NCBI RefSeq assembly: GCF_003431825.1
Contig: NZ_CP020083.1
Span: forward strand, 1,712,501-1,776,500
Direction of reading: 5' to 3'
DNA: 64,000 nt
Source of the DNA: Blastomonas fulva
GTDB taxonomy: Bacteria; Pseudomonadota; Alphaproteobacteria; Sphingomonadales; Sphingomonadaceae
In this document: one piece after another, positions 52,588 to 63,123 of the stretch
How positions within the stretch are numbered: the first letter of the stretch is position 1
Layout of the letters: every line of letters starts with the position of its first letter
Translations under genes and position numbers: made by a program
Notes under the pieces: model-generated
The model's input: the letters and a program-made list of their open reading frames with translations, nothing else
Databases searched by the model: none
What the model was told of the DNA's origin: nothing

Positions 52588-54003
52588 ATGGATAAGCAAT
52601 CTGTGGCGGTCATCGACCCAGCAAGCAAGACGATGCCAGCGAGCGAAAGTGCGACCAGTCTCCCCGCAGAACGTGTCTATGGCCCCGTGTACCGTGCAGT
52701 TCTGCTGACCCTCATCCTGCTGACGGCAGCATTTGCCTATATCGACCGTGTCATCGTCCAGACGCTGGCCGAGCCGATCAAGCAGGAGTTCGGGCTGAGT
52801 GATTTCCAGCTGGGGCTGCTGGGCGGTCTCAGCTTTGCGATCCTGTATTCCTCGCTCGGCCTGCCGATCGCGCGGCTCGCCGAACGCAAGGATCGCGTGA
52901 CGATCATTTCGGTCTCGATCGGCATCTTCTCGATCATGAGCGCGCTGTGCGGTTTTGCCACCAGCTTCTGGCAACTGTTTGCCGCGCGTGTCGGTGTCGG
53001 CATCGGCGAGGCCGGCGTGCAGGCGCCCAGCGCATCGCTGATCGGCGATCACTTTCCCCCGCATCGCCGTGGCTTTGCGCTCACCATCATGCGGCTGGGG
53101 GCGCCGGTCGGCTCGGTGATCGGATCGGTCGCCGCCGCCTCGATCGCCGCGGAATATGGCTGGCGCACGGCGCTGATGGCGGTTGGCGTGCCGGGGCTGT
53201 TGGTGGCGTTGCTGTTCCGGCTGTTGCTGACCGATCCGCCGCGCGGAATGAGCGATCCTGCCGCACAGCGGGCAGAGGCTGCCAAGCCGCCGCCGATGAT
53301 GGCGGTGTTCAGGCTCCTGCTCACCCGGCCTGCGTTTCTGCATATGCTGATCGGGCTCGCGCTGGCATCGATGGGGCTCTACGCTGGCGGTGCCTTCACC
53401 ACCCCGTTCTTCATGCGGGTGCACAGCCTGACGCTGGCCGAGGCGGGTGGATATCTTGCGTTTCTTTCCGGAATTGCGGCCACTGCCGGCATGAGCCTGG
53501 GCGGCTTCGGCATCGATTTCATCGCGCGGCGCGGCGAACGCTGGTATGCGTTGCTGCCGTTCTGGGGGCTGGCGCTGAGCCTGCCGCTGTATCTGTTCGG
53601 CTATATCGCACCCGATCCGCGCGTCAGCCTGGTCTGCCTGACGATTGCCGGCATCTTCCTGTTCTTCCATTCGGTACCGACGCTGGTGGCGTTCCAGAAC
53701 ATGGTGGCGGCCAACATGCGCACCACCGCAGCGTTCGTGTTCTTCTTCGTCTCGACGCTGATCGGCGTGGGCTTCGGACCGCCGATCATCGGCCTGGTGA
53801 GCGATCTGTACACCGGCTATGCGATGGATGGCGCGGGGCTGACCGCACGATGCGCCGCTGACGCAACGGCCGCAGGCTGCGCCGCAGCATCGGCATGGGG
53901 CGTGCGTGCCTCGCTGCTCACCAGCCTGAGCCTGTATGCCTGGGCCGCAGTGCACTACTGGATCGCGGCGCGCGCCATCGCCAGGGATGCGATGGCGGCA
54001 TGA
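52588..54003 (+). CDS. MFS transporter, spinster type
   Basis: A 471-aa, 12-helix transporter with YIDRVIVQTLAEPIKQEF and LSDFQLGLLGGLSFA, features of the spinster-like MFS group. A loop with two cysteines (TARCAADATAAGCAA) precedes the last helix. The stop overlaps the start of a second MFS gene (ATGA). The paired transporters in a catabolic operon probably move the substrate or an intermediate across the inner membrane. Confidence 0.9.
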   Translation: MDKQSVAVIDPASKTMPASESATSLPAERVYGPVYRAVLLTLILLTAAFAYIDRVIVQTLAEPIKQEFGLSDFQLGLLGGLSFAILYSSLGLPIARLAERKDRVTIISVSIGIFSIMSALCGFATSFWQLFAARVGVGIGEAGVQAPSASLIGDHFPPHRRGFALTIMRLGAPVGSVIGSVAAASIAAEYGWRTALMAVGVPGLLVALLFRLLLTDPPRGMSDPAAQRAEAAKPPPMMAVFRLLLTRPAFLHMLIGLALASMGLYAGGAFTTPFFMRVHSLTLAEAGGYLAFLSGIAATAGMSLGGFGIDFIARRGERWYALLPFWGLALSLPLYLFGYIAPDPRVSLVCLTIAGIFLFFHSVPTLVAFQNMVAANMRTTAAFVFFFVSTLIGVGFGPPIIGLVSDLYTGYAMDGAGLTARCAADATAAGCAAASAWGVRASLLTSLSLYAWAAVHYWIAARAIARDAMAA

Positions 54004-55430
54004 GCGAGAGCGCAACCCGCGAGGTGCTGGACCAGCCGATGCACGCGCCTGGCTATCGGGCGTGGATGATGACGCTGCTGGTCGCGGTTTATGCCTCGTC
54101 TTCGCTCGACCGGCTGATCATCGCGGTGCTCGGCCCCGCGATCAAGGCCGATCTGAGGATCAGCGATCTGCAATTCGGTCTGCTCGGCGGGATCGCCTTC
54201 GCGTTTCTCTACACCGCGTTCGGCATTCCGGTGGCAAGATTGGCCGACCGGCGAAACCGGATCGTGATCGTCTCCATCGCCACCGCGGTCTGGTCGGCCA
54301 TGACGGCCTTGTGCGGGCTCGCCGCCAATTTTACACAGCTGTTGCTGCTGCGCATCGGCGTGGGCCTAGGGGAGGCGGGGTGCTCGCCGCCATGCTATTC
54401 GCTGATTTCTGACCAGTATCCGCCGCGGATGCGCGCAGGCGCGATTGCGATCCTGGGCCTGGGTGTGCCGCTGGGTTCGATGGTCGGTGCGTTTCTGGGT
54501 GGCTGGGCGTCCGAGTTCATCAGCTGGCGCAGCGCCTTCGTGATGGCGGGACTGCCTGGCCTGCTGCTCGCCGCGCTCGTGTTCTTCACGCTCAAGGAGC
54601 CTGCGCGGGGCATGTTCGATCCTGTAGCCTCGCGTATCGGGACGCCGCCAACGTTCGGTGCCGTGCTGCGCGCGATCGCTGCCAAGCCCGCCTTTCTGCA
54701 CCTCACCGCAGCGGCGGCCTTGTGCATCTTCTGCAATCTTGGGCTCAACCTGTTCATCCCGACGTTTCTGGTCCGGTCGCACGGGCTGTCCTATTCGCAG
54801 GCGGGCTTTTACTTTGGACTGGTCACCGGAATTTCCGCAGCGATCGGCACCACCGGACTGGGGTTGCTGATTGCGCGCCTCGCCAGGCGCGATGTGCGCT
54901 GGTACGGCTGGGGACCGGCTTTGGTGCTGGTGGCAGGCGCGCCATTCTACATCCTTGGGCTCGTGCAGACCGACTTCGCCGCTGGCTATGGCCTGATCCT
55001 CGCGTCATCGTGCATCGGATTTGCCTTTCTCGGCCCCTCGATCGGTGCGACGCAGAACATGATGGAGCCGCGCATGCGCGCATCCGCGGCGGCGGTACTG
55101 CTGTTTGCCATGCACATGGTCGGCGGCGGCCTTGGGCCAACATTCATGGGCTGGGCCAGCGACCTGTTCGCCGCGCGCGCCTTTGGAGTGGGCTATGCGG
55201 CAAGCTGCCCTTCCGGGCTCGCACCGGTCGATGCCTCGTCTTCGATCGTCAGCGCCTGCAATGCCGCCTCGGAAGAGGGGCTTCGCTATGCGCTGGTCGC
55301 ATGCGCGCTGTTCTTCTTCTGGGCTGCATTCCACGCCTTCATGGCAACACGCACAATGGCCCGCGATCTTATGCCCGACGTGCCGCAACCCGTTCAAACA
55401 CCCGCTCTTTCGCAGGAGGTATCACCTTGA
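54000..55430 (+). CDS. MFS transporter, spinster type
   Basis: A 476-aa paralogue of the preceding transporter (SSLDRLIIAVLGPAIKADLRISDLQFGLLGG) with the same late cysteine-containing loop (YAASCPSGLAPV...SACNAASEEG). It is coupled upstream by an ATGA overlap and downstream by a TTGA overlap with the lignostilbene dioxygenase gene. Differences between the paralogues in the N-terminal helices may reflect different substrates. Confidence 0.9.
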   Translation: MSESATREVLDQPMHAPGYRAWMMTLLVAVYASSSLDRLIIAVLGPAIKADLRISDLQFGLLGGIAFAFLYTAFGIPVARLADRRNRIVIVSIATAVWSAMTALCGLAANFTQLLLLRIGVGLGEAGCSPPCYSLISDQYPPRMRAGAIAILGLGVPLGSMVGAFLGGWASEFISWRSAFVMAGLPGLLLAALVFFTLKEPARGMFDPVASRIGTPPTFGAVLRAIAAKPAFLHLTAAAALCIFCNLGLNLFIPTFLVRSHGLSYSQAGFYFGLVTGISAAIGTTGLGLLIARLARRDVRWYGWGPALVLVAGAPFYILGLVQTDFAAGYGLILASSCIGFAFLGPSIGATQNMMEPRMRASAAAVLLFAMHMVGGGLGPTFMGWASDLFAARAFGVGYAASCPSGLAPVDASSSIVSACNAASEEGLRYALVACALFFFWAAFHAFMATRTMARDLMPDVPQPVQTPALSQEVSP

Positions 55431-56893
55431 AATTCCCTGAAACCCCCAGCTTCACCGGCTTCTTCGCGCCTTCTGGGGTGGAAGCGACGGTGCACGACCT
55501 GACCGTGATCGATGGCGAAGTGCCCGCCGATCTCGATGGCGCGTTCTACCGCGTCGCACCCGACCCGCAGTTCCCGCCGCTTTCGGGCGACGATATCTGG
55601 TTCAACGGCGATGGCATGGTCACGCAGTTCCGCTTCAGCAAGGGCAATGTCTCGCTGCAGCAGCGCTGGGCCCGCACCGACAAGTTCGTGGCGGAACGCG
55701 AAGCGGGCGGGGCGCTGTTCGGTGCGTATCGCAACCCGCTGACCGATCACCCCAGCGTCGCTGGCGAAGTGCGCGGCACCGCCAACACGAATGTGCTGGT
55801 CCATGCCGGGCGGCTGTATGCGCTGAAGGAAGACAGCCCGCCGGTGGTGATGGATCCGCACACGCTGGAGACGATCGACTCGAAATTCGATTTCGGCGGC
55901 AAGATGACCAGCCAGACCTTTACCGCACACCCCAAGATCGATCCCAGAACCGGCGAGATGCTCGCATTCGGCTATGCCGCTAAGGGGCTCTGCACGCGCG
56001 ACATGGTTTTCTACACGATCAGCCCGGACGGCGAGATCACCGACGAAGTGTGGTTCGAGATTCCGTATTACTGCATGATGCACGACTTCGGCATCACCGA
56101 GGATTATGTCGTGTTCCACGTCGTCCCGATCGTCGGATCGTGGGAGCGGCTCGAGGCGGGACTTCCCCATTTCGGTTTCGACCGCGGACGGCCGGTGCAT
56201 CTGGGCGTGCTTCCGCGCGGCGGCCGGGCAGAGGATATCCGCTGGTTCAGCGCCCCGACCTGCTTTGCCAGCCATGTCATGAATGCGCACAACGAAGGCG
56301 GCCTGGTGCATTTCGATGTGCCGATGGCCAAGGGCAACATGTTTCCCTTCTTCCCCGACACCGAAGGCCGTCCGTTCGAACCGCACGAGGCCGCCGCGCA
56401 GATGACCCGCTGGACGGTGGATATGCGCGCCAACTCGGACGAGATTACCATGACCCCGCTGGCCGATTTCATCGGCGAGTTTCCCCGCATCGACGATCGG
56501 TTTGCCGGGCTGAAGAATCGCTATGGCTGGCAGCTGGTGCAGGACATGACCAAGCCGGTCGATCTGCCCGGCGGGCGCAGCGCATCGGGCATGATGATGA
56601 ACACGCTCGGCCTGATCGATCTGGAGACGGGCGAGACGCAGAGCTATTGGGTCGGCGCGACATCGTCGTTTCAGGAGCCCGCCTTCATCCCGCGCCCCGG
56701 ATCGACAGCAGAGGGCGACGGCTATCTGATCGTCATCGAGAACCGGCTGGCAGAAATGGGTTCGCGGCTGCTGCTGTTCGATGCGCTGCAGATCGCCTCC
56801 GGCCCGATTGCAACGATCGCGCTGCCCTTCCGCATCCGTCAGGGCCTGCACGGCAACTGGGCAGACGCCGCAGCGCTGCGCGCCGCTGCCTGA
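55427..56893 (+). CDS. Lignostilbene-alpha,beta-dioxygenase
   Basis: A 488-aa iron oxygenase that cleaves the central double bond of 4-hydroxystilbenes to two aldehydes. The start is TTG 55427, six bases after a perfect AGGAGGT and overlapping the MFS stop. Counted from there, the substrate-binding residues F59, Y101 and K134 fall at the same numbers as in characterised Sphingomonas lignostilbene dioxygenases. The iron histidines are H168, H219, H283 and H475. This is the strongest functional call in the operon. It would give vanillin-type products. Confidence 0.92.
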   Translation: MKFPETPSFTGFFAPSGVEATVHDLTVIDGEVPADLDGAFYRVAPDPQFPPLSGDDIWFNGDGMVTQFRFSKGNVSLQQRWARTDKFVAEREAGGALFGAYRNPLTDHPSVAGEVRGTANTNVLVHAGRLYALKEDSPPVVMDPHTLETIDSKFDFGGKMTSQTFTAHPKIDPRTGEMLAFGYAAKGLCTRDMVFYTISPDGEITDEVWFEIPYYCMMHDFGITEDYVVFHVVPIVGSWERLEAGLPHFGFDRGRPVHLGVLPRGGRAEDIRWFSAPTCFASHVMNAHNEGGLVHFDVPMAKGNMFPFFPDTEGRPFEPHEAAAQMTRWTVDMRANSDEITMTPLADFIGEFPRIDDRFAGLKNRYGWQLVQDMTKPVDLPGGRSASGMMMNTLGLIDLETGETQSYWVGATSSFQEPAFIPRPGSTAEGDGYLIVIENRLAEMGSRLLLFDALQIASGPIATIALPFRIRQGLHGNWADAAALRAAA

Positions 56894-56924
56894 TCACAAT
56901 CCAGGAATCCTAGAAAGGTCCCTC

Positions 56925-58370
56925 ATGGCTGACTATGAAAACACCGGCTATCCCCAGCTGGGCATGTACATCGATGGCGAGTGGCTGACCGCTGCCGGTC
57001 GCCGCACCCAGACGGTGATCAACCCGGCAACCGGCGATGCGCTGGGCGATCTTCCTCTTGCCAGCGCCGCCGATCTGGACCGTGCGCTCGAGGCGGCCGA
57101 GCGTGGCTTCCGGCTGTGGCGTTCGACGCCGGTCGAGGAGCGCGCAAGGGTGTTGCGCGGTGCCGCCCAGTTGCTGCGCGATCGGATCGACATCATCGCC
57201 GCCAACGCCACGCGCGAGGAGGGCAAGACCCTGCTGGAGACGCGGATCGAGACGATGGCGTGCGCGGGGCTGTTCGATTTCTATGCCGAGGAGGCCAAAC
57301 GCAATTACGGGCGCGTGCTGGTGCGGCCGGCGGGAACCCGTTCGATCGTGACGCGCGAGCCTGTGGGACCGGTGGCGGCCTTTGCTCCGTGGAACTTCCC
57401 GATCCACAATCCCGGCCGCAAGCTGGGCGCGCCAATTGCCGCAGGCTGTTCGGTCATCCTCAAACCGGCCGAGGAAGCCCCGGCCTCTGCCATGGCGGTG
57501 GTGCAGGCGCTGATTGACGCGGGGTGCCCTGCCGATGTGTGCCAACTGGTGTTCGGCGTCCCCGATGAGGTGTCGCGCCATCTGCTCGCCAGCCAGGTCA
57601 TCCGCAAGGTCAGCTTTACCGGGTCCACTGCGGTCGGCAAGCATTTGATGAAGCTGGCCGCCGACACGATGAAGCGCACCACGATGGAACTGGGCGGTCA
57701 TGCCCCGGTGCTGATCTTCGACGATTGCGATCTGGACAAGGCGGTCGATCTGCTTGCCACCGGCAAGGTGCGAAACGCGGGCCAGGTATGCGTGTCGCCG
57801 ACCCGTTTCTATATCCAGGAAGGCATCCACGACCGGTTTGTCGCCGCATATACCCAGCGCATGGCTGCAGTGCAGGTCGGCGACGGGCTGCTGCCGGACA
57901 GCCAGATGGGGCCGATGGCCAACCCGCGCCGTCCCGCTGCCATCGCCGATCTGGTGGCCGATGCCGTCAGTCATGGCGGAGTGATCGGCACCGGCGGCGA
58001 GCGCATCGACCGCGATGGCTTCTTCTTTCAGCCCACGGTGCTGTCGAACGTCCCGCTGTCGGCCAGGATCATGAACGAAGAGCCGTTCGGACCCGTGGTG
58101 GTGACCAGCCCGTTCCGCACCTTCGATGAAGCGGTCGAGCAGGCGAACCGGTTGCCCTTCGGGCTGGCAGCCTTTGCCTTCACGGAAAACGGGCGCCAGG
58201 CGAACCTGCTGGGATCAGCGATCGAGGCCGGGATGATCGGCATCAACACGACCTCGCTCGCCGCCGCCGATTCACCGTTCCAGGGAATCAAGGAAAGCGG
58301 CCACGGCTCGGAGGACGGCCCCGAGGGGCTTGCCGCCTGTTACGTCACCAAATCGATCCATCAGGTCTGA
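56925..58370 (+). CDS. Aldehyde dehydrogenase
   Basis: A 481-aa NAD(P)-dependent aldehyde dehydrogenase with N157 (APWNFP), E255 (MELGGHAP) and the nucleophile C289 (NAGQVCVSPTRF). It resembles succinate-semialdehyde dehydrogenases, a group that includes several aromatic-aldehyde enzymes. Following the lignostilbene dioxygenase directly, it is well placed to oxidise an aldehyde product such as 5-formylferulate or vanillin (inference). Confidence 0.92.
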   Translation: MADYENTGYPQLGMYIDGEWLTAAGRRTQTVINPATGDALGDLPLASAADLDRALEAAERGFRLWRSTPVEERARVLRGAAQLLRDRIDIIAANATREEGKTLLETRIETMACAGLFDFYAEEAKRNYGRVLVRPAGTRSIVTREPVGPVAAFAPWNFPIHNPGRKLGAPIAAGCSVILKPAEEAPASAMAVVQALIDAGCPADVCQLVFGVPDEVSRHLLASQVIRKVSFTGSTAVGKHLMKLAADTMKRTTMELGGHAPVLIFDDCDLDKAVDLLATGKVRNAGQVCVSPTRFYIQEGIHDRFVAAYTQRMAAVQVGDGLLPDSQMGPMANPRRPAAIADLVADAVSHGGVIGTGGERIDRDGFFFQPTVLSNVPLSARIMNEEPFGPVVVTSPFRTFDEAVEQANRLPFGLAAFAFTENGRQANLLGSAIEAGMIGINTTSLAAADSPFQGIKESGHGSEDGPEGLAACYVTKSIHQV

Positions 58371-58383
58371 GAGGAAAACGACC

Positions 58384-59442
58384 ATGAACGCACCCCAGAC
58401 CGGCGGCGCGCAGGGCTATCTGCGCATCGCGACGGAAGAGGCCTTTTCGACGCCCGAACTGATCGCGGCGTTCCGCGACGAGCTCGCCGCGCCCGATGTC
58501 GACCCAGGGTTCCAGAGCCTGATCGGCTTCTATCTCGATCATCCGGCAGAACGGCCGCAGTTCATCGCCAATGCCCTGGTCGATCTGGGCGAACAGCGGA
58601 TCGCGGACATGGACATCCGGGGCATCGACCGACAGGTGCTGGCGCTCACCGCGCCTGCCACCAACGCGCTGCGCGACCCCGATCGCGCAGTAATGGTGGC
58701 GCAGACCGCGAACGACCGGCTGGCCGACGCCTGCCGCAAATATCCCGACCGGTTCAGCGGGATGGCGGCCTGTGCGGTGCAGGTGCCCGATGTCGCGGCC
58801 AGGGAGATCGAGCGCTGCGTCACCAAACTCGGCTTCACCGCCGTCGTGATCAACAGCCACATCCTGGGCGAATATCTGGACAACCCCAAATTTTCCGCAG
58901 TGCTCGAGGCGGCAGAGGCGCTCGACGTGCCGATCTATATCCATCCCAACACGCCGCCTGCCAACATGATCGGCCCGATGCTCGAATCCGGGCTGGATGG
59001 TGCGCTCTTCGGCTTTGGCGTGGAAACCGGGATGCATGCGCTGCGGGTGATCACCAGCGGGGTGCTCGACAGGTTCCCCAAACTCCAGATCATCCTCGGC
59101 CATATGGGCGAGGCTTTGCCATACTGGCTCTACCGGCTCGATTTCATGCACCAGGCGGGCGTGCGCGCTGGCCGCTACGAATGCATGAAGCCGCTGAAGA
59201 AGGACAAGGTGTCGAACTATCTGCGCGAGAATTTCCACTTCACCAATTCCGGCATGGCCTGGGAACCGGCGATCAAGTTCGCGCAGCAGGTCATCGGTGA
59301 AGACCGGGTGCTGTACGCGATGGACTATCCCTATCAGTGCCCGGTGGAGGAAGTGAGCTATCTCGACGCGATGGACATGCCGATCGAGACAAAGCGCAAG
59401 TTCTTCCAGACCAATGCCGAAAAGCTGTTCAAACTGGTATGA
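58384..59442 (+). CDS. ligW: 5-carboxyvanillate decarboxylase-like amidohydrolase
   Basis: A 352-aa amidohydrolase-superfamily decarboxylase very like LigW of Sphingomonads. It shares GYLRIATEEAF with the unusual metal ligand E19 instead of HxH, H187 (IYIHP), H240 (LGHMGEALPYWLYRLDFMHQ) and D314 (YAMDYPYQ), and the C-terminal KFFQTNAEKLFKL. LigW removes a carboxyl from 5-carboxyvanillate to give vanillate. The 4-base overlap with the next gene and the neighbours support a dimer-catabolism role. Substrate specificity within the family varies, so the symbol is tentative. Confidence 0.87.
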   Translation: MNAPQTGGAQGYLRIATEEAFSTPELIAAFRDELAAPDVDPGFQSLIGFYLDHPAERPQFIANALVDLGEQRIADMDIRGIDRQVLALTAPATNALRDPDRAVMVAQTANDRLADACRKYPDRFSGMAACAVQVPDVAAREIERCVTKLGFTAVVINSHILGEYLDNPKFSAVLEAAEALDVPIYIHPNTPPANMIGPMLESGLDGALFGFGVETGMHALRVITSGVLDRFPKLQIILGHMGEALPYWLYRLDFMHQAGVRAGRYECMKPLKKDKVSNYLRENFHFTNSGMAWEPAIKFAQQVIGEDRVLYAMDYPYQCPVEEVSYLDAMDMPIETKRKFFQTNAEKLFKLV

Positions 59443-61070
59443 GCCAGCCAGTGGCAGAGTATGACTATATCGTGGTGGGCGCGGGCTCTTCGGGCTGCGT
59501 GCTCGCCGCGCGCCTCTCCGAAGACCCGGGCTGCCGCGTTCTGCTGATCGAGGCAGGCGGCAGCGAAAAGCGCGCGATCGTGTCGATGCCGCTGGCGTGG
59601 TTCGAGGCGATGAAAACGCCGGGCATCGGCTGGGGCTATCTGTCCGAGCCCGAGCCGCATTGCGACGATCGGCGCATCCCCGCACCGCGCGGCAAGCTGA
59701 TCGGCGGGTGCTCCTCGATCAACGGCATGATGTATTCGCGCGGACATCCGGGCGATTACGACCAATGGGCGCAGATGGGCGCACGCGGCTGGAGCCATGA
59801 CGAGGTGCTGCCCTATTTCCGCAAGTCGGAGAGCAACTGGCGAGGTCCTTCGGAGCACCATGGGGGCGATGGGCCGATCACCGTCGCGCGGCACGCCAGC
59901 GATTCGGTCGTCTACCCCGCGCTGCTGGCCACCGCGCAGAAGCGGGGATGGAAGCAGCTCGGCGATTTCCATGGCGAAGATAGCGAAGGCTGGAGCGCGC
60001 CCGATTTCACCGTCCACCGTGGTCGCAGGGCGAGCCCCGCCGCGCGGATGCTGCGCCCCGCGATGGCGCGTGCCAACCTTACGGTCATCACCCATGCGCT
60101 GACCCATCGCATCGTCATCGACAAGGGCAGGGCGACCGGCGTTGTCTATGAACGCGACGGGCAGCTGCAAACGGTAAACGCTGCAGGCGAGGTCATCGTG
60201 TCTGCAGGCGCCTTCAACTCGCCGCACCTGCTGATGCTGTCGGGGATAGGCCCCGGCGATGCCTTGCGCGAACACGGCATCGACGTCGTCTGCGATCTGC
60301 CGGGCGTCGGCGCCAATCTGCAGGATCACGCGTCGATCGGCATGGTCCACAAGGCAAGCGGAGCCTTTTCATTCGATCGCGAGCTGCGGCTGGACCGGTT
60401 TGCGCTTTCGCTGCTGCGTTGGCAGCTGTTCGGCACCGGCCCTGCAGGCGGGCTGCCGGTGGGGGCGCAGGGGTTCCTGCGCACCCGCGAAGGGCTCGAC
60501 CGGCCCGACCTGCAGCTGCTGATCAACCCGCTGGCGATGGACTCGCGGCTGTGGTTCCCCGGCTGGCGCGCGCGCAAGGGCGATTATCTGTCGCTTTCGG
60601 CGGTGCTGCTGCACCCGGAAAGCCGTGGCCGCGTCGCGCTCAAAAGCGCCGATCCGCGCGCCAAGCCTGCGATCCATCTCAATCTGCTCGCCACCGATGG
60701 CGACCGCGCCAGCTTCCGCAGGTTCATCCGGTTCACGCGCGACTTTCTGGCGGATACTCCGGCGAGCGACCTGATCGACCATGAGGTCGTGCCCGGCCCG
60801 GACGTCCGGTCGGATGTCGAGATCGACGCCTTTGTCCGCCAGCGTATCGGCACCGCGATGCACCCCACCAGCAGCTGCGCGATGGGCACAGGCGCCATGG
60901 CCGTCGTCGATCCCCAGCTGCGCGTGCGCGGGGTGGAAGGGCTGCGCGTCGTCGATTGTTCGGTGATGCCCACCATCCCGGGGGGCAACACCAATGCGCC
61001 CGCGATCATGATCGCGGAGAAGGCCGCCGACATGATCCGCCATGGCCAGGCAGCGGCAATCGCGGCATGA
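59439..61070 (+). CDS. GMC-family FAD oxidoreductase
   Basis: A 543-aa glucose-methanol-choline oxidoreductase: FAD motif YIVVGAGSSGCVLAARL, GMC signature 1 around RGKLIGGCSSINGMMYSRG, signature 2 [16 protein letters not shown], and the catalytic histidine in AMHPTSSCAMG with the C-terminal GGNTNAPAIMIAEKAADM. Such enzymes oxidise primary alcohols. It is the first of two adjacent paralogues. In SYK-6 two enantioselective GMC enzymes (PhcC, PhcD) oxidise the phenylcoumaran side-chain alcohol, an attractive parallel. It overlaps both neighbours by ATGA. Confidence 0.9.
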   Translation: MSQPVAEYDYIVVGAGSSGCVLAARLSEDPGCRVLLIEAGGSEKRAIVSMPLAWFEAMKTPGIGWGYLSEPEPHCDDRRIPAPRGKLIGGCSSINGMMYSRGHPGDYDQWAQMGARGWSHDEVLPYFRKSESNWRGPSEHHGGDGPITVARHASDSVVYPALLATAQKRGWKQLGDFHGEDSEGWSAPDFTVHRGRRASPAARMLRPAMARANLTVITHALTHRIVIDKGRATGVVYERDGQLQTVNAAGEVIVSAGAFNSPHLLMLSGIGPGDALREHGIDVVCDLPGVGANLQDHASIGMVHKASGAFSFDRELRLDRFALSLLRWQLFGTGPAGGLPVGAQGFLRTREGLDRPDLQLLINPLAMDSRLWFPGWRARKGDYLSLSAVLLHPESRGRVALKSADPRAKPAIHLNLLATDGDRASFRRFIRFTRDFLADTPASDLIDHEVVPGPDVRSDVEIDAFVRQRIGTAMHPTSSCAMGTGAMAVVDPQLRVRGVEGLRVVDCSVMPTIPGGNTNAPAIMIAEKAADMIRHGQAAAIAA

Positions 61071-62725
61071 ACGTCTTCGACTATGTCATCGTCGGTGCCG
61101 GCAGCGCAGGCTGCGTGCTCGCCAATCGGCTGAGCGCGGATCCTGCCAACCGGGTTCTGCTGGTCGAGGCAGGCGGCACCCACAAGAAGTTCCTGCTGAC
61201 GATGCCGCTGGGCTTCATGCGCGCGCTGCGCGATCCGCGCTATACCTGGCCCTATATGTCCGAGCCAGAGCCGCATCTGGACGGACGCCGCATTCCGATC
61301 CCGCGCGGCCGGGTGCTGGGGGGGTCGTCTTCGATCAACGGCATGTTCTACATGCGCGGCCATTCCAGCGACTATGACCAGTGGCGGCAGATGGGCTGCG
61401 AAGGCTGGAGCTTTGCCGAGGTCCTCCCCTATTTCAAGCGGATGGAAACCAGCTGGCGCGGGGCGGGGCCGTGGCATGGCGATCGCGGTCCGCTGCACGT
61501 GGCCCCCGTCGATACCAAACGCCTGTTGCACGATCCGCTGATGGCAACCGCCGCTGCTGCGGGATTTCCCGTCTCGCCCGATCTGCAGGCCGAGCAGGAA
61601 GAAGGGTTCGCGCGCGGTGAACTGACCATCGACCCCAAGGGAAGACGCTCCAGCACCGCGCGTGCCTATCTGGAGCCCGTTTTGGGGCGACCAAACCTGA
61701 CTGTCGTCACCGGGGCGCTTACCGAGCGCGTCGTGCTGAAAGCGGGCCGCGCCACCGGCATCGTCTATCGCGCCGAGGGCCGGACGCACGAAATCCAGGC
61801 AGAGCGCGAGGTCATTCTGTGCGGGGGATCGTACAATTCTCCGCAGCTGCTGATGCTATCGGGCATCGGGCCCGCCGACGAACTTGCCCGGCACGGCATT
61901 ACGGCTGTCCATGATCTGCCGGGGGTCGGGCAGAACCTGTCGGAACACCCGCGCGTCCCGGTGCATTTTGCGCTCCAGCGACCGGTCAGCTTTCTCAATG
62001 AACTGCGGTTCGACAGGGTGGCGTTGGGCGTGGCGCGCTGGGCGCTCACCGGCAAGGGACCGTTTGCCAGCCAGGTCAACAGCTGCAACATCGTGCTGCG
62101 CACCCGGCCCGAGCTCGACCGCCCCGATATCCAGCTGTGGAGCAACCCGGTGCGGATGGACGCGGAGATCTGGTTTCCCGGCGTGCGTGCCCGCCAGCGT
62201 GATGCAATCACCGCAGATGTCATCCTGCTGCATCCGTTCAGTCGCGGGCAGCTTACGCTGCGCTCGGCCAATCCGGCCGACCCTCCCGCCGTGCTGCTCA
62301 ACAATTTCTCCGATCCTGCCGATCTGCGCACCGCGATCGACGGCATCCGGCTGGCGCGGCATATCTATCGTACCCAGCCGCAGGCGGCGCTCACCGGAGA
62401 GGAGCTTTTGCCGGGACAGGACCTGCAGAGCGACGAAGAGCTTGTCCGGCACATCCGCCAGACCGCGCAGGTCACCCAGCATCCGGTGGGCACCTGCACC
62501 ATGGGTCACGGGCCGATGGCGGTGGTCGATCCACAGCTGCGGGTGCACGGCATCGCCGGGCTACGTGTTGTCGATGCATCGGTGATGCCCACCGTTCCGG
62601 GCGGCAACACCAACGCCCCGACGATCATGATCGCCGAAAAGGCCTGTGACATGATCCTGGGCCTGCCCGCACTGGCTCCGGAAGACCCGCGCGTGCCGGG
62701 TACCAGCGCAAGGAGAGCGGCATGA
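61067..62725 (+). CDS. GMC-family FAD oxidoreductase
   Basis: A 552-aa paralogue of the preceding gene: [52 protein letters not shown] and the catalytic histidine in [11 protein letters not shown]. Conservation between the two is high in cofactor regions and low in the substrate-lid region, as expected for enzymes with the same reaction but different stereochemistry or substrate. ATGA overlaps on both sides show tight coupling. Confidence 0.9.
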   Translation: MNVFDYVIVGAGSAGCVLANRLSADPANRVLLVEAGGTHKKFLLTMPLGFMRALRDPRYTWPYMSEPEPHLDGRRIPIPRGRVLGGSSSINGMFYMRGHSSDYDQWRQMGCEGWSFAEVLPYFKRMETSWRGAGPWHGDRGPLHVAPVDTKRLLHDPLMATAAAAGFPVSPDLQAEQEEGFARGELTIDPKGRRSSTARAYLEPVLGRPNLTVVTGALTERVVLKAGRATGIVYRAEGRTHEIQAEREVILCGGSYNSPQLLMLSGIGPADELARHGITAVHDLPGVGQNLSEHPRVPVHFALQRPVSFLNELRFDRVALGVARWALTGKGPFASQVNSCNIVLRTRPELDRPDIQLWSNPVRMDAEIWFPGVRARQRDAITADVILLHPFSRGQLTLRSANPADPPAVLLNNFSDPADLRTAIDGIRLARHIYRTQPQAALTGEELLPGQDLQSDEELVRHIRQTAQVTQHPVGTCTMGHGPMAVVDPQLRVHGIAGLRVVDASVMPTVPGGNTNAPTIMIAEKACDMILGLPALAPEDPRVPGTSARRAA

Positions 62726-63123
62726 CGAGAGAAGACTTCCAAATCTATATCGCCGCGTTCAACGCCAAGGATTTCGAAGGTTTCGGTCGCTTCTACCGCG
62801 ACGATGTCACGCTGTCCCTGTCGGGCAAGCGCGTGCTGCGCAGCCGGGACGAAATCCTGTCCTTCTATCGCGACGTGGCGATGCGCTGCGACGAAAAGCT
62901 GGATCTGAGGCGCATCGTGCTCGACGACACCGGCATCGCGGTGGAGCTGGACACCGAGTTCAAGGGCTTGGTCGACGATCCCGGCTTCATCGCCGGGCCG
63001 CTGGTCACGGGCCAGTCGATCTTCATCACCAGCGTCATCTTCTACACCATCAAGGACGGTCGCTTCAGCGAGATACTGGCGCGCCGGGTAGGCGACGCGC
63101 GAACCGGCCCTGCCACATTCTGA
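62722..63123 (+). CDS. SnoaL-like / NTF2-fold protein
   Basis: A 133-aa NTF2-fold protein ([67 protein letters not shown]). It resembles each half of the double-domain protein at 44032. It overlaps the GMC gene by ATGA. A possible role is isomerisation or elimination on an oxidised side chain; this is inferred only from context. Confidence 0.82.
   Translation: MTREDFQIYIAAFNAKDFEGFGRFYRDDVTLSLSGKRVLRSRDEILSFYRDVAMRCDEKLDLRRIVLDDTGIAVELDTEFKGLVDDPGFIAGPLVTGQSIFITSVIFYTIKDGRFSEILARRVGDARTGPATF

Noticed and set aside
54722..55426. An N-terminal extension of the lignostilbene dioxygenase (frame open from 54722)
   Set aside because: It overlaps the MFS gene out of frame. The TTG at 55427 has a perfect ribosome binding site and gives the family's exact residue numbering.
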